From JAHBXE01 sp044222195 (GTDB lineage: Bacteria; Planctomycetota; Phycisphaerae; Phycisphaerales; UBA1924), in the NCBI GenBank assembly GCA_044222195.1, contig JBGANS010000015.1, positions 1 to 64,000 of the forward strand: a stretch of 64,000 nt of DNA, given 5' to 3'. The position numbers and the translations under genes were made by a program. This document shows positions 18,079 to 28,500 of the stretch, piece by piece (positions within the stretch are counted from its first letter, which is position 1; each line of letters starts with the position of its first letter). Under the pieces are notes generated by a model. The model did no database searches, had not been told where the DNA came from, and saw only the letters and a list, made by a program, of their open reading frames with translations.

Positions 18079-18738
18079 ATGCGAACACACTCTTTCTCAT
18101 CCCGGTGCCTGGCGACGTTCATCTGTGCGATCGCGCTCTGCGGCGCCGGGTGCAACATCGTTGCGCCCATCGGGTACCTGATCCACGGGCCGGAAAAAGT
18201 CCAGCGGCTCTACGGGCTGGACAAGTCGAAAACCACCGTGGTGTTCATCGACGACCGCGCCAACAACGTTCCGCGTCGCGCCCTCCGCGTGCTCATCGGC
18301 GAACTGGCCGAAAAGACGCTCCTCAAGGAGAAAGTCGTCAAAGACATGGTTTCGTCTCAGTCGGCACTCGCCGCCGCCGGCAACGACCGCTCCGGAAAGC
18401 CGCTGTCCATCGCCGAGATCGGAGAAGCCGTCAAGGCCCAGGTCGTCATCTACGCGACGGTGGACGCGTTCTCGATAACCCCCGACGGCACGACCGTTTC
18501 TCCGACCGTCACGATGCGCATCCGCGTGGTGGACGTCGCCAACGACACCCGACTGTGGCCGGACGATCCGAGCGGCTTCGTTCTCGTCACGAAACTCACC
18601 GCCAAGTCCGCGACCATGCCCTCCGGCACCACGGCGAGATACCAGCTCGAAGACGATCTCGCCAAGCGTGCCGGACTCGACCTCGCGCAACTCTTCTACA
18701 AGCACGAGCACACGCGCGGCTCGAAGGTTCCTGAGTAA
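18079..18738 (+). CDS. Lipoprotein of unknown function, paralogue of the previous gene
   Basis: A 219-residue lipoprotein with a clear signal and lipobox (LATFICAIALCGAGC; mature start CNIVAPIGYLIHG). The body has VFIDDRANNVPRRALRVLIG, KTLLKEKVVKDMVSSQSALA and VKAQVVIYATVDAFSITPDG. These align in order with the preceding product (CNI start, short gap, VVxIxDR, an A-A-A-G segment, then a hydrophobic strand), suggesting tandem duplication and divergence. It is followed three bases later by the glycosyltransferase-like gene, so these genes are probably cotranscribed. Function unknown. Confidence 0.75.
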   Translation: MRTHSFSSRCLATFICAIALCGAGCNIVAPIGYLIHGPEKVQRLYGLDKSKTTVVFIDDRANNVPRRALRVLIGELAEKTLLKEKVVKDMVSSQSALAAAGNDRSGKPLSIAEIGEAVKAQVVIYATVDAFSITPDGTTVSPTVTMRIRVVDVANDTRLWPDDPSGFVLVTKLTAKSATMPSGTTARYQLEDDLAKRAGLDLAQLFYKHEHTRGSKVPE

Positions 18739-18741
18739 CGA

Positions 18742-19812
18742 ATGCGGGTCCTCCACCTCATCGATGCGGGCTCACCGATTCTCCGCGAGTTCGCTCGCCC
18801 ACGCTTCGACGTCGGCCTGGACGACCGCGTGCTCGCGTGCCGCGAGCTGTGTCTCGATGCACGACACGAACACCGCACCTGCTTCGTAGGCCCTCACGCC
18901 GCCGCCAAACGGGCCAACTCACTGGGGCTTTCCTTCGAGCACGTGGTTTCGCCGCTCCTCGGGCGGCCTAAGCTCGCCGTCAAGTCGATCGGGCAGATCA
19001 TCCGGGCCATCAGGCCTGACCTCGTGCACTGGTGGAACGATTCGTGGACCGCCGGGTGCGTCGGTCGACCCGGGCGCGCCTGGCGACTGGAATCGGTCCT
19101 TGGCACCACGCCGATGCGTTTGCCGCTCTGGCTCTCCCGCGCCGCCGCCCTCACCTGCGGCCCGGCGGAACGGGCCTCCGCGGCCGCCCTCGCTCTTTCG
19201 ATTCGAGAGGTGTCTCCCCCGGTCTTCGTGAGCGACGCCCGGCCGACCCGTGCCGTGCAACCGATCGGCGCGCGCATCCTGCTACTCGGCCCCGGGGCTG
19301 ACGCCCGCCGGTTTTTGTACCTGTGCGGCCTGCTCGGGTGCATCGGCCTTCGCGTGTGCGCCGTCATTCCAGTCGCGGCAAACTCCCTCTCGAGAACGCG
19401 GCGGTTCCGTCACGTCCTCGACCAGGGGATCGATGTCGACATTTCGTCCGCGCCACGTTCGGAGCTGATCCGGACGTGCGACGCCGCGGTCTGGATGGGC
19501 GGACCTCGCGGGCCGTCGCCGATCGCAATCGGGTCCGCCGTGGCGGCCGGTGTTCCGGTCATCGTCCCGCCCGAGGCGGCGTGGGCGGTGCCCGAGCCGC
19601 TTCACGAGATGCTGGTCGCCCGCAACTCGACACCGAACGAACTGGCCCGCGTCGTCCAGCTCCACTTTGCGGACGTCGACCAGATCGAACGCCGGATGGA
19701 CGCGTGCCGGCCGAACCCCGGCGCCGTCAACGCCCGGTTCGTCGAATCCGTCTATGCCGCGTACGACGATGAACCGCAGCCCGCCGCGCTCGTCGCCGCG
19801 ACAGCTGGATGA
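18742..19812 (+). CDS. Glycosyltransferase-like protein (GT-B fold)
   Basis: A 356-residue protein with the opening of a GT4-type enzyme (MRVLHLIDAGSPILREFA) and an acceptor-domain end IRPDLVHWWNDSWTAG (about residue 100). The donor half has a Rossmann-like start (ARILLLGPGADARRFLY), ICDAAVWMGG-like and SAVAAGVPVIVPP segments (about 245-270). The usual donor-site Glu pattern is weak, so catalytic activity is less sure than for the enzymes at 43806-48930. It starts three bases after the lipoprotein gene and is followed nine bases later by a tyrosine phosphatase gene. This combination suits surface polysaccharide work. Confidence 0.7.
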   Translation: MRVLHLIDAGSPILREFARPRFDVGLDDRVLACRELCLDARHEHRTCFVGPHAAAKRANSLGLSFEHVVSPLLGRPKLAVKSIGQIIRAIRPDLVHWWNDSWTAGCVGRPGRAWRLESVLGTTPMRLPLWLSRAAALTCGPAERASAAALALSIREVSPPVFVSDARPTRAVQPIGARILLLGPGADARRFLYLCGLLGCIGLRVCAVIPVAANSLSRTRRFRHVLDQGIDVDISSAPRSELIRTCDAAVWMGGPRGPSPIAIGSAVAAGVPVIVPPEAAWAVPEPLHEMLVARNSTPNELARVVQLHFADVDQIERRMDACRPNPGAVNARFVESVYAAYDDEPQPAALVAATAG

Positions 19813-19821
19813 GGAGGTGCC

Positions 19822-20313
19822 GTGAGCCGAACCGGCGTCCTCTTTGTGTGCCTGGGAAACATCTGCCGCTCGCCGCTGGCGGAAGGCATCTTTCTCGATC
19901 TCATCGCCAAGCGAGGCCTGGCCCACCGCTTCGACGTCGATTCCTGCGGAACGGGAGGTTGGCACCACGGCGAGCCGGCCGACCACCGCTCTATCGCGGT
20001 CGCCCGGCGACACGGGATTGTCCTTTCCCACACCGCCCGTCAGTTTGATCCTCGGCACGACCCATCCCGGTTCAACTGGCTGATCGCCATGGACCGGAGC
20101 AACGTTCGAAACCTCGTTCACCTGGGAGCGGACCAATCACGAATCCGGCTCATGCGGTCGTTCGAAGTGGCCCTTCAGGGCAAGGCCGACCGCGACCTTG
20201 AAGTGCCCGACCCCTACGACTGGGCGGGCGAGAGCTTTGAGGATGTGTACGTGATGCTCGACGCGGGGTGCCGCGGGCTGCTTGAGTTTCTGGTTGACGA
20301 GCTCGAAAGCTGA
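19822..20313 (+). CDS. Low-molecular-weight protein-tyrosine phosphatase
   Basis: A 163-residue phosphatase of normal family length. The phosphate-binding loop is VCLGNICRSP (residues 9-18), with the nucleophile Cys and the Arg of CX5R. The general-acid aspartate is in PDPYDWAGESF (about residue 132). The start is a GTG with GGAGG four bases upstream. In bacteria such enzymes often reverse the autophosphorylation of BY-kinases that control exopolysaccharide export. The adjacent glycosyltransferase-like gene fits that role, but no BY-kinase is present here. Confidence 0.92.
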   Translation: MSRTGVLFVCLGNICRSPLAEGIFLDLIAKRGLAHRFDVDSCGTGGWHHGEPADHRSIAVARRHGIVLSHTARQFDPRHDPSRFNWLIAMDRSNVRNLVHLGADQSRIRLMRSFEVALQGKADRDLEVPDPYDWAGESFEDVYVMLDAGCRGLLEFLVDELES

Positions 20314-20333
20314 TCGAGTCAATCCCGCCTGGG

Positions 20334-21611
20334 CTAGAGCTCGAGCAGCAACCGACGCGGATCCTCGATCGACTGCTTGATCCGTACGAGGAACTGCACG
20401 GCCTCCGCTCCGTCGATGATCCGGTGGTCGTAGCTGAGTGCCAGGTACATCATCGGACGGATGGCAACCTCGCCCGGTTTCTCGGGATTCTCAACGGCGC
20501 GATTCTTGATCGCGTGCATCCCGAGAATGCCCGACTGCGGGGGGTTCAGGATCGGCGTGCTCATCAGCGAGCCGAAGATGCCGCCGTTGGTGATCGTGAA
20601 CGTCCCGCCCGTCATGTCTTCGAGCGTGATCTTGCCTTCCTTGGCCTTGATGGCGAGGTCCTTTACACCCTGCTCGATCTGAGCGAAGTTCAACAGCTCC
20701 GCGTTCCGGATGATCGGAACGACCAGGCCCTTGGGGCTCGCCACGGCGATCGCGATGTCGCAGTAGTCGTGCTTCTCAACGGCGGGGTGGCCCTTCTCAT
20801 CCGTCACGATCGACGCGTTGACCAACGGGAACGCGTGAAGCGCCGAGCAGGCCGCCTTGACGAAGAACGACATGAACCCAAGCCCAACGCCAAATCGCTT
20901 CTCAAAGTCTTCCTTGTACTTCGCCCGGTAGGCCAGGATCGCCGACATGTCGCACTCGTTGAACGTCGTCAGCATCGCGGCGGTGTGCTGCGCCTCGACC
21001 AGGCGCGACGCGACTCGCTGCCGCAGCATCGACATCCGTTCCCGCGTGATCTGGCGCGAGCCCGACCGGACCTGCGACACCGCATCGACCGCGGCGATGT
21101 TTTTCTCGGCATTGATCGCCGGCGTGTTCGCACCTCCCGCCGGAACCATGCCGCCCTTGGCGTAGTTGATGACGTCCTGCTCGCGGATGCGCTCGCCCGG
21201 CCCGCTGGCACGGAGCTTGGAGATATCCACGCCGCGTTCCTCGGCGACCTTTCGGGCGAGGGGGGTTGCACGGATCGATTCTGACTTGGCATCCGCCGGG
21301 CCCACAGTCGCCGCCGGCTGCGCCGCCGCCTTGGCCGGTTGCGCCTTCACAGCAACCCCGCTCGCCGGAGCCTGGGCCGTTTCATCAATCCAGCCGACCT
21401 TGGCACCAACGTCCACCTGGTCGCCTTCCTTTGCCTCCGGATGGACAATCCCCGCCGCCGTCGCTCGCAGTTCGACCGTGATCTTGTCGGTCTCGAGATC
21501 GAGCAGGACGTCATCCCGCTGGGCAAAGTCGCCCTCTTTCAGGCGCCACGTCTGGATGACGCCGCTGGTGATTGACTCGCCGACCGGGGGGATGACAATG
21601 GGTGTTGCCAT
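20334..21611 (-). CDS. sucB: Dihydrolipoyllysine-residue succinyltransferase, E2 of 2-oxoglutarate dehydrogenase
   Basis: A 425-residue E2 component. The lipoyl domain (residues 1-80) has the lipoylated lysine in LETDKITVELRA. An Ala/Pro linker precedes the E3/E1-binding domain (ATPLARKVAEERGVDISKLR, about 115-150). The catalytic domain ends with LSYDHRIIDGAEAVQFL, carrying the His and Asp of HxxxDG. ERMSMLRQRVASRLVEAQ starts the catalytic domain. The gene begins 21 bases after the sucA stop, so the two are an operon. No lipoamide dehydrogenase gene is in the window. Confidence 0.95.
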   Translation of the reverse strand: MATPIVIPPVGESITSGVIQTWRLKEGDFAQRDDVLLDLETDKITVELRATAAGIVHPEAKEGDQVDVGAKVGWIDETAQAPASGVAVKAQPAKAAAQPAATVGPADAKSESIRATPLARKVAEERGVDISKLRASGPGERIREQDVINYAKGGMVPAGGANTPAINAEKNIAAVDAVSQVRSGSRQITRERMSMLRQRVASRLVEAQHTAAMLTTFNECDMSAILAYRAKYKEDFEKRFGVGLGFMSFFVKAACSALHAFPLVNASIVTDEKGHPAVEKHDYCDIAIAVASPKGLVVPIIRNAELLNFAQIEQGVKDLAIKAKEGKITLEDMTGGTFTITNGGIFGSLMSTPILNPPQSGILGMHAIKNRAVENPEKPGEVAIRPMMYLALSYDHRIIDGAEAVQFLVRIKQSIEDPRRLLLEL

Positions 21612-21632
21612 GGGGGTGTGAGGGTACGCGCC

Positions 21633-24497
21633 TTAGTGCTTGGCCGCGACCGTCGCCGGCTCCTTGGACTTGGCCGCGGCCGGAAGCGAGCCGATCGCAG
21701 CGGCCAGCACAGCCTCCTGCTGATCCTTGTGGGCGTGCTTGGAGCCGACAGCCGGCGTCGCGCTCGCGTCGCGCCCGATGTACGTGAGTTTCGGATACCC
21801 GAGCTGATTCCGCAGCACATCATCCATGTACAGGAACGCGCCGGCGTTGCGGGGCTCTTCCTGGCACCAGACGAGCTCCGCGCCCTTGGGATACCTCGCG
21901 ATGATCTCCTTGAGCATGGATGAGTGCATCGGGTAGAGCTGTTCCACGCGGACAATGGCCGTGTCCGCCCGGCCGGTCTTGTCCCGCCGCTCGGCCAGTT
22001 CGAAGTAGATCTTGCCCGAGCAGAGCATGACTCTCTTGACGCCCTTGGTGTCCGCACCCGCAAACTTCGGATCGTCGATGACTTCCTGGAATCGACCGCT
22101 GACGAGCTCGTCGATCGTTCCGGTCGCCGTTCGCAGCATCGACTTGGGTGTCGCGATGATGAGGGGCTTTCGGAAGTTCCGCCGGACCTGCCGCCTCAGC
22201 AGGTGGAACATCTGTGGCCCCGTGCTCGGGTACACCACCTGCATGTTGTCGTTGGCGCACAGCAGCAGGAACCGCTCGATCCGGCACGATGAGTGTTCCG
22301 GGCCTGCGCCCTCGTACCCGTGCGGCAACAGGAGAACAAGCCCGCTCCACCGATGCCACTTGATCTCGCCGGCGGCCAGGTACTGGTCCACCATGATCTG
22401 GGCGCCGTTGTAGAAGTCGCCGAACTGCCCTTCCCACAGCACCAGCATGTCCGGGTCGGCCAGCGAGTAGCCGTACTCAAAGCCCATGATGCTGTACTCG
22501 GAAATCGGGCTGTCGTGGATGCAGCACAAGGCCTGCCTCGTCCGACCATCAACCGCCACACTCCGCGGCGGCGCATCGGTCCCGGGCCGCCCCACTTCGC
22601 GCATGTGATTCAGCGGGATGTATGGCTCGCCGCTGACCTGGTCACGCAACGCGCCGTGACGGTGGCTGAATGTGCCGCGCCGGCAGTCCTGGCCCGAAAG
22701 GCGAACCGCCGTGCCTTCGAGAAGCAGCGTGCCGTACGCCAGCGACTCGCAATCCGCGTAACTGACCGCCTTGGTTTTTGGCAACCCGGCGCGCGCGGAA
22801 AGCAACCCCTTGAGTTTCGGGTGCAGGTTGAATCCGTCGGGCACGCGTCCGAGCGCGTTGCAGACCTCTTCGAGCACCGACATCGGAACGCCGGTCTCGA
22901 CCGGAGTGTGCGAGTATTCGCCGGTGACGCCACGCCAGCGGTCGCCACCGGGATCAATCGTCGGGTCGTATGGCGTCTTCTGCGCCGCGGCCTGGGCCTG
23001 GTTGAGAGCCTCGTCGAGGCGACGGCGAACCTCGTCCATGTCCTGTTCGGTGATCGCGCCTTCGGCCAGGAGCCGTTCGGCGTAGACCTTGAGGACGCTC
23101 GCCTTCTTGCGGATCAGCCCGTACAGCTGCGGCTGCGTAAACGTCGCCTCATCCTGCTCGTTGTGGCCGTACTTGCGGTAGCAGTAGAGATCAACAAAGA
23201 CGTCCCGCTTGAACTTCTGCCGGTATTCCACGGCGATCTGGGCCGTCGCGATCACCGCCTCGGGATCCTCGCCGTTCACGTGCAGCACGGGCGCGGCGAT
23301 CATCTTGCCGACATCCGTGCAATACGGAGTGGAGCGGCCATCCTCCGGGCTGGTGGTGAACGCGACCAGATTGTTGATCACCGCATGGATCGTCCCGCCA
23401 ACGGTGTAGCCGTCGAGGTACGACATGTTCAGCACTTCAGCGACCACGCCCTGAGCGGGCAGTGCGCCGTCTCCGTGGATCAGCACCGGAATGACACGAA
23501 GGCGGTCGGAGTCGCCGCGGAGACGCTGCTTGGCGCGGCAGCGTCCGGCGACAACGGCGTTGACGCTTTCGAGGTGGCTGGGGTTGCTCGCGAGGGCGAG
23601 GTGAACGACCTTGCCGCTGGGAGTGGTGCGAGTGCCAGAATAGCCGCGGTGATACTTGACATCGCCACCGTCGTTCGAACCTTCGTTGTCTTCAAACTCG
23701 GTGAAAATCTGCTCGTAGGTCTTGCCGAGGACCTGGTTGAGGACGTTGAGCCGGCCGCGGTGAGCCATGCCGAGGACGATCTCCTCGACGCCGAGCTCGG
23801 CGGCGGCGGCGACCATGTGGTCGAGGAGGGGGATAGTGGATTCGGAGCCCTCGAGGCTGAACCGCTTCTGATCGGCGTAGCGGCGCTGCAGAAAGTTCTC
23901 GAACTCTTCAGCGCGAAGGAGCTGTTCGAGGATGTGCCGCTTCTGGTCTCGCGTGAGGGGGATTCGGCCGCGGGTTTTTTCGATGCGGTCGAGAAGCCAG
24001 CGGCGTTCTTCCTCGCTCTCGACGTGCATGACTTCAAAGCCGATGGAGCCGCAATACGTTTCCTCCAGCATCTGGACGACGGCGCCGAGGGTGGCGCTGT
24101 CCGGAAGGCTGAGGTCGCCGGTATGGACGGTGCGGGCAAGGTCGGACTCGGACAGGCCGTGGTACGAAAGCGCGAGTTCGGGCGGGCGGCGGCGCGGGCG
24201 GCCGAAGGGGTCGAGCTTCGCGACCATGTGGCCGACCTGGCGATACGCCTCGATCAGGTTGTCGACGGCGGACTGGAATCGGGCCGTGGAATCGTCCGCC
24301 GCGGTGAGAGCCGGTCGGCCAGCCGAAGCCGTGCCAGCGAGTGGCGTGGCGGAGGCGAGATCGAAGCCGTGGAAGAAGGAAGCGAGGTCCGGGGAGACTG
24401 AGGAGGGATCTGTCCGGAAGCGCTGGTATTCGGCTTCGAGGTACTCGGCGTTCCAGCCGTTGATCGCGGGGAGGATGGCTCGTGGACCTTGGGACAC
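21633..24497 (-). CDS. sucA: 2-oxoglutarate dehydrogenase E1 component
   Basis: A 954-residue thiamine-diphosphate enzyme of the citric acid cycle that decarboxylates 2-oxoglutarate and passes the succinyl group to SucB. The N-terminal SucB-binding segment is present (INGWNAEYLEAEYQRFRTDP). GMAHRGRLNVLNQVLGK (about residue 240), FTTSPEDGRSTPYCTDVGK and VLHVNGEDPEAV form the cofactor region. The C-terminal half has EGQFGDFYNGAQ and LPHGYEGAGPEHSSCRIERF. I chose a GTG start with AGGA seven bases upstream. A TTG 20 codons earlier is possible but lacks a ribosome-binding site. Confidence 0.94.
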   Translation of the reverse strand: MSQGPRAILPAINGWNAEYLEAEYQRFRTDPSSVSPDLASFFHGFDLASATPLAGTASAGRPALTAADDSTARFQSAVDNLIEAYRQVGHMVAKLDPFGRPRRRPPELALSYHGLSESDLARTVHTGDLSLPDSATLGAVVQMLEETYCGSIGFEVMHVESEEERRWLLDRIEKTRGRIPLTRDQKRHILEQLLRAEEFENFLQRRYADQKRFSLEGSESTIPLLDHMVAAAAELGVEEIVLGMAHRGRLNVLNQVLGKTYEQIFTEFEDNEGSNDGGDVKYHRGYSGTRTTPSGKVVHLALASNPSHLESVNAVVAGRCRAKQRLRGDSDRLRVIPVLIHGDGALPAQGVVAEVLNMSYLDGYTVGGTIHAVINNLVAFTTSPEDGRSTPYCTDVGKMIAAPVLHVNGEDPEAVIATAQIAVEYRQKFKRDVFVDLYCYRKYGHNEQDEATFTQPQLYGLIRKKASVLKVYAERLLAEGAITEQDMDEVRRRLDEALNQAQAAAQKTPYDPTIDPGGDRWRGVTGEYSHTPVETGVPMSVLEEVCNALGRVPDGFNLHPKLKGLLSARAGLPKTKAVSYADCESLAYGTLLLEGTAVRLSGQDCRRGTFSHRHGALRDQVSGEPYIPLNHMREVGRPGTDAPPRSVAVDGRTRQALCCIHDSPISEYSIMGFEYGYSLADPDMLVLWEGQFGDFYNGAQIMVDQYLAAGEIKWHRWSGLVLLLPHGYEGAGPEHSSCRIERFLLLCANDNMQVVYPSTGPQMFHLLRRQVRRNFRKPLIIATPKSMLRTATGTIDELVSGRFQEVIDDPKFAGADTKGVKRVMLCSGKIYFELAERRDKTGRADTAIVRVEQLYPMHSSMLKEIIARYPKGAELVWCQEEPRNAGAFLYMDDVLRNQLGYPKLTYIGRDASATPAVGSKHAHKDQQEAVLAAAIGSLPAAAKSKEPATVAAKH

Positions 24498-24661
24498 CTG
24501 AACGTCCTTTTCTGGATGAATGGGTCGGGTAGAGATGGTAGGTATCGGTTGTGCCAAGAGAACGGGTGGAGAGGTCCTGTGCTGACACGCCTACCTCGGG
24601 CGGCACGCCCCTCAAAGCCGGGACGCGGGTGACGGCTGCCCTGCGAAATCGATCCCACCCA

Positions 24662-25441
24662 TCAGCCCGCGGGCTTCTTCGGCAGCCGCAGCTTCTGACC
24701 TTCCTTGAGCGCGTTCGGACTCGAGAGTCGGTCGCGATTGGCCTGGTAGATCAGGTCCTGGTAGCTGGTGCTTCCGTACTTGTCCTTAGCGATTTTGGAG
24801 AGCGTTTCGCCATTCTGCACTGTGTATTCCAGCATCTCACCCTGGCGTTCAGAAGGCGGCGTCGGCGGGGGCGAGCCGGGCGCGGGCTTGCCCTGGATGT
24901 TGGTCGGGTCGGTCGGGATGTGGATCACGTCTCCGATCTTGAGCTTGTCCAGGTCCTTGAGCGGATTTGACCGGCGAATGGCTTCCACGTGTTTCGCGGA
25001 ACCGAGGCGGGACGTGGCGATCGACTCGAGCGTGTCGCCGCGCCGGATGGTGTAGTCGACGAACCGCGGTGCGATGACGGCGGGCGTCGACGAAGGCTTG
25101 GCCGATTCAGGGGCGGGCCGGGGCTCGGGGTGCGGACCGCCTTCCGGCGCCTGCACGCGGGCCGGCGAGAGCAGCGGCGGCGCTTCAGATCCCTGCTTGA
25201 TCGGCGTGGTCGCGGGAGTTGAATCCTTCGCGGGCTGGGTCGCTTTCAACGGTGGCCGCTTGAGATCGACGATCTCAACGGACTTGCGAGGCTGGGCCGG
25301 GGGTGACTTGGCGCTGACCGGCGTGGCGGCTCCGAAACTGATCTTGTCGGAGGGTCGTGGATTGAGCCACCAATACGTGGCGATCCAGATCACCGCCACC
25401 GCAACGATACCGGCCAGGAATCGGGCCAAGTTTCGCGACAC
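24662..25441 (-). CDS. Membrane-anchored protein with two LysM domains
   Basis: A 259-residue protein with one N-terminal transmembrane helix (FLAGIVAVAVIWIATYWWL) and a Pro/Ala-rich linker (about residues 30-125). Two LysM domains follow: YTIRRGDTLESIATSRLGSA (about 130-180) and YTVQNGETLSKIAKDKYGST (about 205-255), the second ending in LRLPKKPAG. LysM domains bind N-acetylglucosamine polymers such as peptidoglycan. I chose the GTG with GGAGG five bases upstream; an ATG 12 codons earlier is the alternative. It sits between secDF and sucA. No catalytic domain is present. Confidence 0.85.
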   Translation of the reverse strand: MSRNLARFLAGIVAVAVIWIATYWWLNPRPSDKISFGAATPVSAKSPPAQPRKSVEIVDLKRPPLKATQPAKDSTPATTPIKQGSEAPPLLSPARVQAPEGGPHPEPRPAPESAKPSSTPAVIAPRFVDYTIRRGDTLESIATSRLGSAKHVEAIRRSNPLKDLDKLKIGDVIHIPTDPTNIQGKPAPGSPPPTPPSERQGEMLEYTVQNGETLSKIAKDKYGSTSYQDLIYQANRDRLSSPNALKEGQKLRLPKKPAG

Positions 25442-25527
25442 GCTTGCCTCCCTGCCGCCGGATAGGTCGCGGACCATGCCTGTTCATCGGCCGCGGACGG
25501 GGGTGTGGTCAAGCCCGTCCGAGACTG

Positions 25528-28500
25528 TCACGCCTGGGGAGCCGTCGCCGGCGGTACTCCCGGACCTGCCGTTCCCGGTGCGAATGCACGGTCGTACTTG
25601 CGCGACCACACCAGCGGCGAAGACACGATCGAAGTGTACGTTCCCAGAAGCACGCCGAATGTGAAGGCGAAGGCAAACCCTCGGATGCCCTCGCCGCCGT
25701 AGAGATACAACGTGATGGTGGAGAAGAGCGTGGTGCCGGCGGTGATGAACGTTCGGCTGAGAGTCTGGTTGATCGAGTCGTTGATCACCTGGTAGCTGGC
25801 ATAGGGCAGCTTGCCCTTGTTCTCGCGGATGCGGTCCATGATGATGATCTTGTCGTTGAGCGAGTAGCCCGTGATGGTGAGGAGCGCGGCGATCTGGTTG
25901 AGGTCAATCTTGAAGGGGAGCAGGCCGATACCGGCGGCGAAGCCGTGGGTCGCGCGCGTTTCATAGAGAATCTGTGCGATGGCGATGAGACCGACGATGC
26001 CGATGACGTCGGCGAAGAGCGGCACCGTCGCGGCGACGGCCCACCGACCCGCGCCGAAGCGGATCCACACGTAGACCGTGAGCATCACGAGGCTGATGAC
26101 AACGCTGACGACGGCCTGGGCCGCGAACGTGTCGGCGATCGTGGGGCTGACCTGGTCCACGCGGGCGAGCTGCGACGGGCGGGAGAGCGAGTCCACCACA
26201 AGCTTCCACTCGCGGGCGGCGACGTCGGTCCCCCACTTGGTCTCGTTGTCAAAGGACTTGAGACTGTCGTCGCGCACCAGCACGACAGCGGTCTTCACGG
26301 CCGTGTCGTTGCCCTCGATGATGCGGACCTCGCGCGTGCGACCGAGCGTGTCGGAGTAGTCGGCCTGCTGGCGGACAAGGTCGAGCCGTGCCTCGATGGA
26401 GGCCTTGGTCGTGGCGGGCTCGATGTTTTCGAGCACGATCGCGACGCCACCGACAAACTTGGTCACGTCGTCGGTGAGGTCGCCCTTGCGGGCGCCGGGG
26501 GTCTTGAGTTCAATGTCGTCGCCGAGCTTGGAGCTGAGGATCGGGTACACCGGTCCGCGGCGCCACTCGGTTTCCTCTCGTCCGATAAACGCGAGCGCGG
26601 GGCGGCTTTCGATCAGGTCCTGCAGCTTGACGGTGAGCGCGTTGAGCAGGTCGCGATCACCGGACTCCGAGCCGCTGCTGACGACCGTGATCTTGAACCG
26701 GTCGGAAGTGACTCCGTCCTCGCGAGGATTGATCGGGAGGACTTCGGCCTCGGAGAACACCCGCATGGGGTTGTCCACGGCCACATCCTTGCCGATGTCA
26801 CGGACCAGGCCCTCGATTTCGGGGCGCGGGCGAGCGATGCGCTTGCCATCAGGTCCGTCGCGGAAGGTGACTTCGACCTGTGTTCCGCCGCGGAACTCCG
26901 TGTCCAGCATCTTCTTCCCGCGCTGGAGGGCGATGCCGCCGCCGACCGCGAGGAAGATGGCGAGGCCGCCGAGGAAGACCCAGCGCCAGCGCATCCAGTC
27001 CACGTGGGGGGTCATCGCCCGCTGGATCCACGGGAAGACCATGGGAAGCTGCGAGGCCTTTCGCCAGCCGATGTGGTCGACGAAGATGGTGAAGATGACG
27101 CGGCTGAAGAACACCGCCGTAAAGAGCGTGGTAATGACGCCGATGCCGAGCGTGATGGCGAAGCCGCGGATCTCCGTGGTGCCGAAGTAATAGAGAACGA
27201 TGCAGATGATGAGATTGGTGAGGTTGCCGTCGATGATGGATGAGGCGGCCCGGGAGAAGCCCAGCCGCACCGCCGTCTTCATGTCGGCCCCGCGAAGAAA
27301 CTCTTCTCGCATGCGCTCGTAGATGAGCACGTTCGCATCGATCGCCTGGCCGAACGTCAGCACGATTCCGGCGATGCCGGGGAGGGTGAACGCGGCCTTG
27401 TTGAGGGCCATGATCGCGAGCACCGTCAGGAAGTTGAAGCCGAGAGCGACGACGGCGATGCCGCCGCAGGTGAAGTAGTACACGATCATGAATACGGCCA
27501 CGACCGAGAAGGTGATCTTGCCGGTGTCGAGGCCCTTGTCGAGGTTGTCCTGGCCGAGTTCCGGTCCGAGGGTGTTCTGGCTGATTGGTTCCGGCGAGAG
27601 CTTGGCCTGGAGCGAGCCGGCCGAGAGCACCCGCACGATGTAGTTGAGCTCGGCGTCGTCGAAGTTGCCCGTGATTTCGCCGCTGGAGCTGATCCGGGAT
27701 TGAAGCGTCGGCGCGGTGTACACCTCGTCGTCGAGCAGCACGGCCATGGGCTTGCCCACGTGATTCTTGGTCAGGTCGCCGAGCTTGACTCCGCCCCGCG
27801 TGTCCATCTCGAACTTGATGGCGTTGAACCCGCGCTGATCGGGGCCGATGTAGGAACGCCGGACGCCCCAGTCGCCGTCGGAGCGGGTCAGGCGGCTGCC
27901 GGGCGTGTCCCACGCGAGAATGTAGTACTCCCCGTCGTACATCTCGGCGACGTGCCCGCGACGGGTGAAGAACTCGGCCGGGCTCTGCGAGAGAATGGCG
28001 AGTTCCTGGGCCGAGTCGTACCAGTTCTCAATCTTGTTGACCTTGTACCAACGGGCGTCGTTGGACCGCACGCTGCGAGGGCCGCGTTCGCGGAGTTCCT
28101 GCCGAAGGCGGGCCTCATCCTGGTGTTCGCCGGGCTTGACCGTGATTCGGAAACTGAGCACGCCGGCGTTGGCGATCAATCGCTTGAGGTCCGCCGGATC
28201 GTCGAGCCCGCGACGTTCCGCGGAGTACGCATCGAAGGCCTTGATAATGGCGTCGATCTGGTCCTTGGCCGCGGGGTGTTGCTCCTTGAGCCGCTTGAGC
28301 GTCGTTTCCCGAGGGCTGGGCAGGCGTTCGAGCTTCTTGGTGACTTCATCACGCAGCGATGGGGGCTTGTCGGACAGCGCGAGGGCCCGCCGGACTTCCT
28401 GGGCGTTGAGGTGCGATCCGCGAGCAGTGTCTCGAGCCTTTTCGTACGCATCCTGGGCGTCGGCGGCCTTGCCCACCACTTCGTCGAGCCGGGCGTTGAC

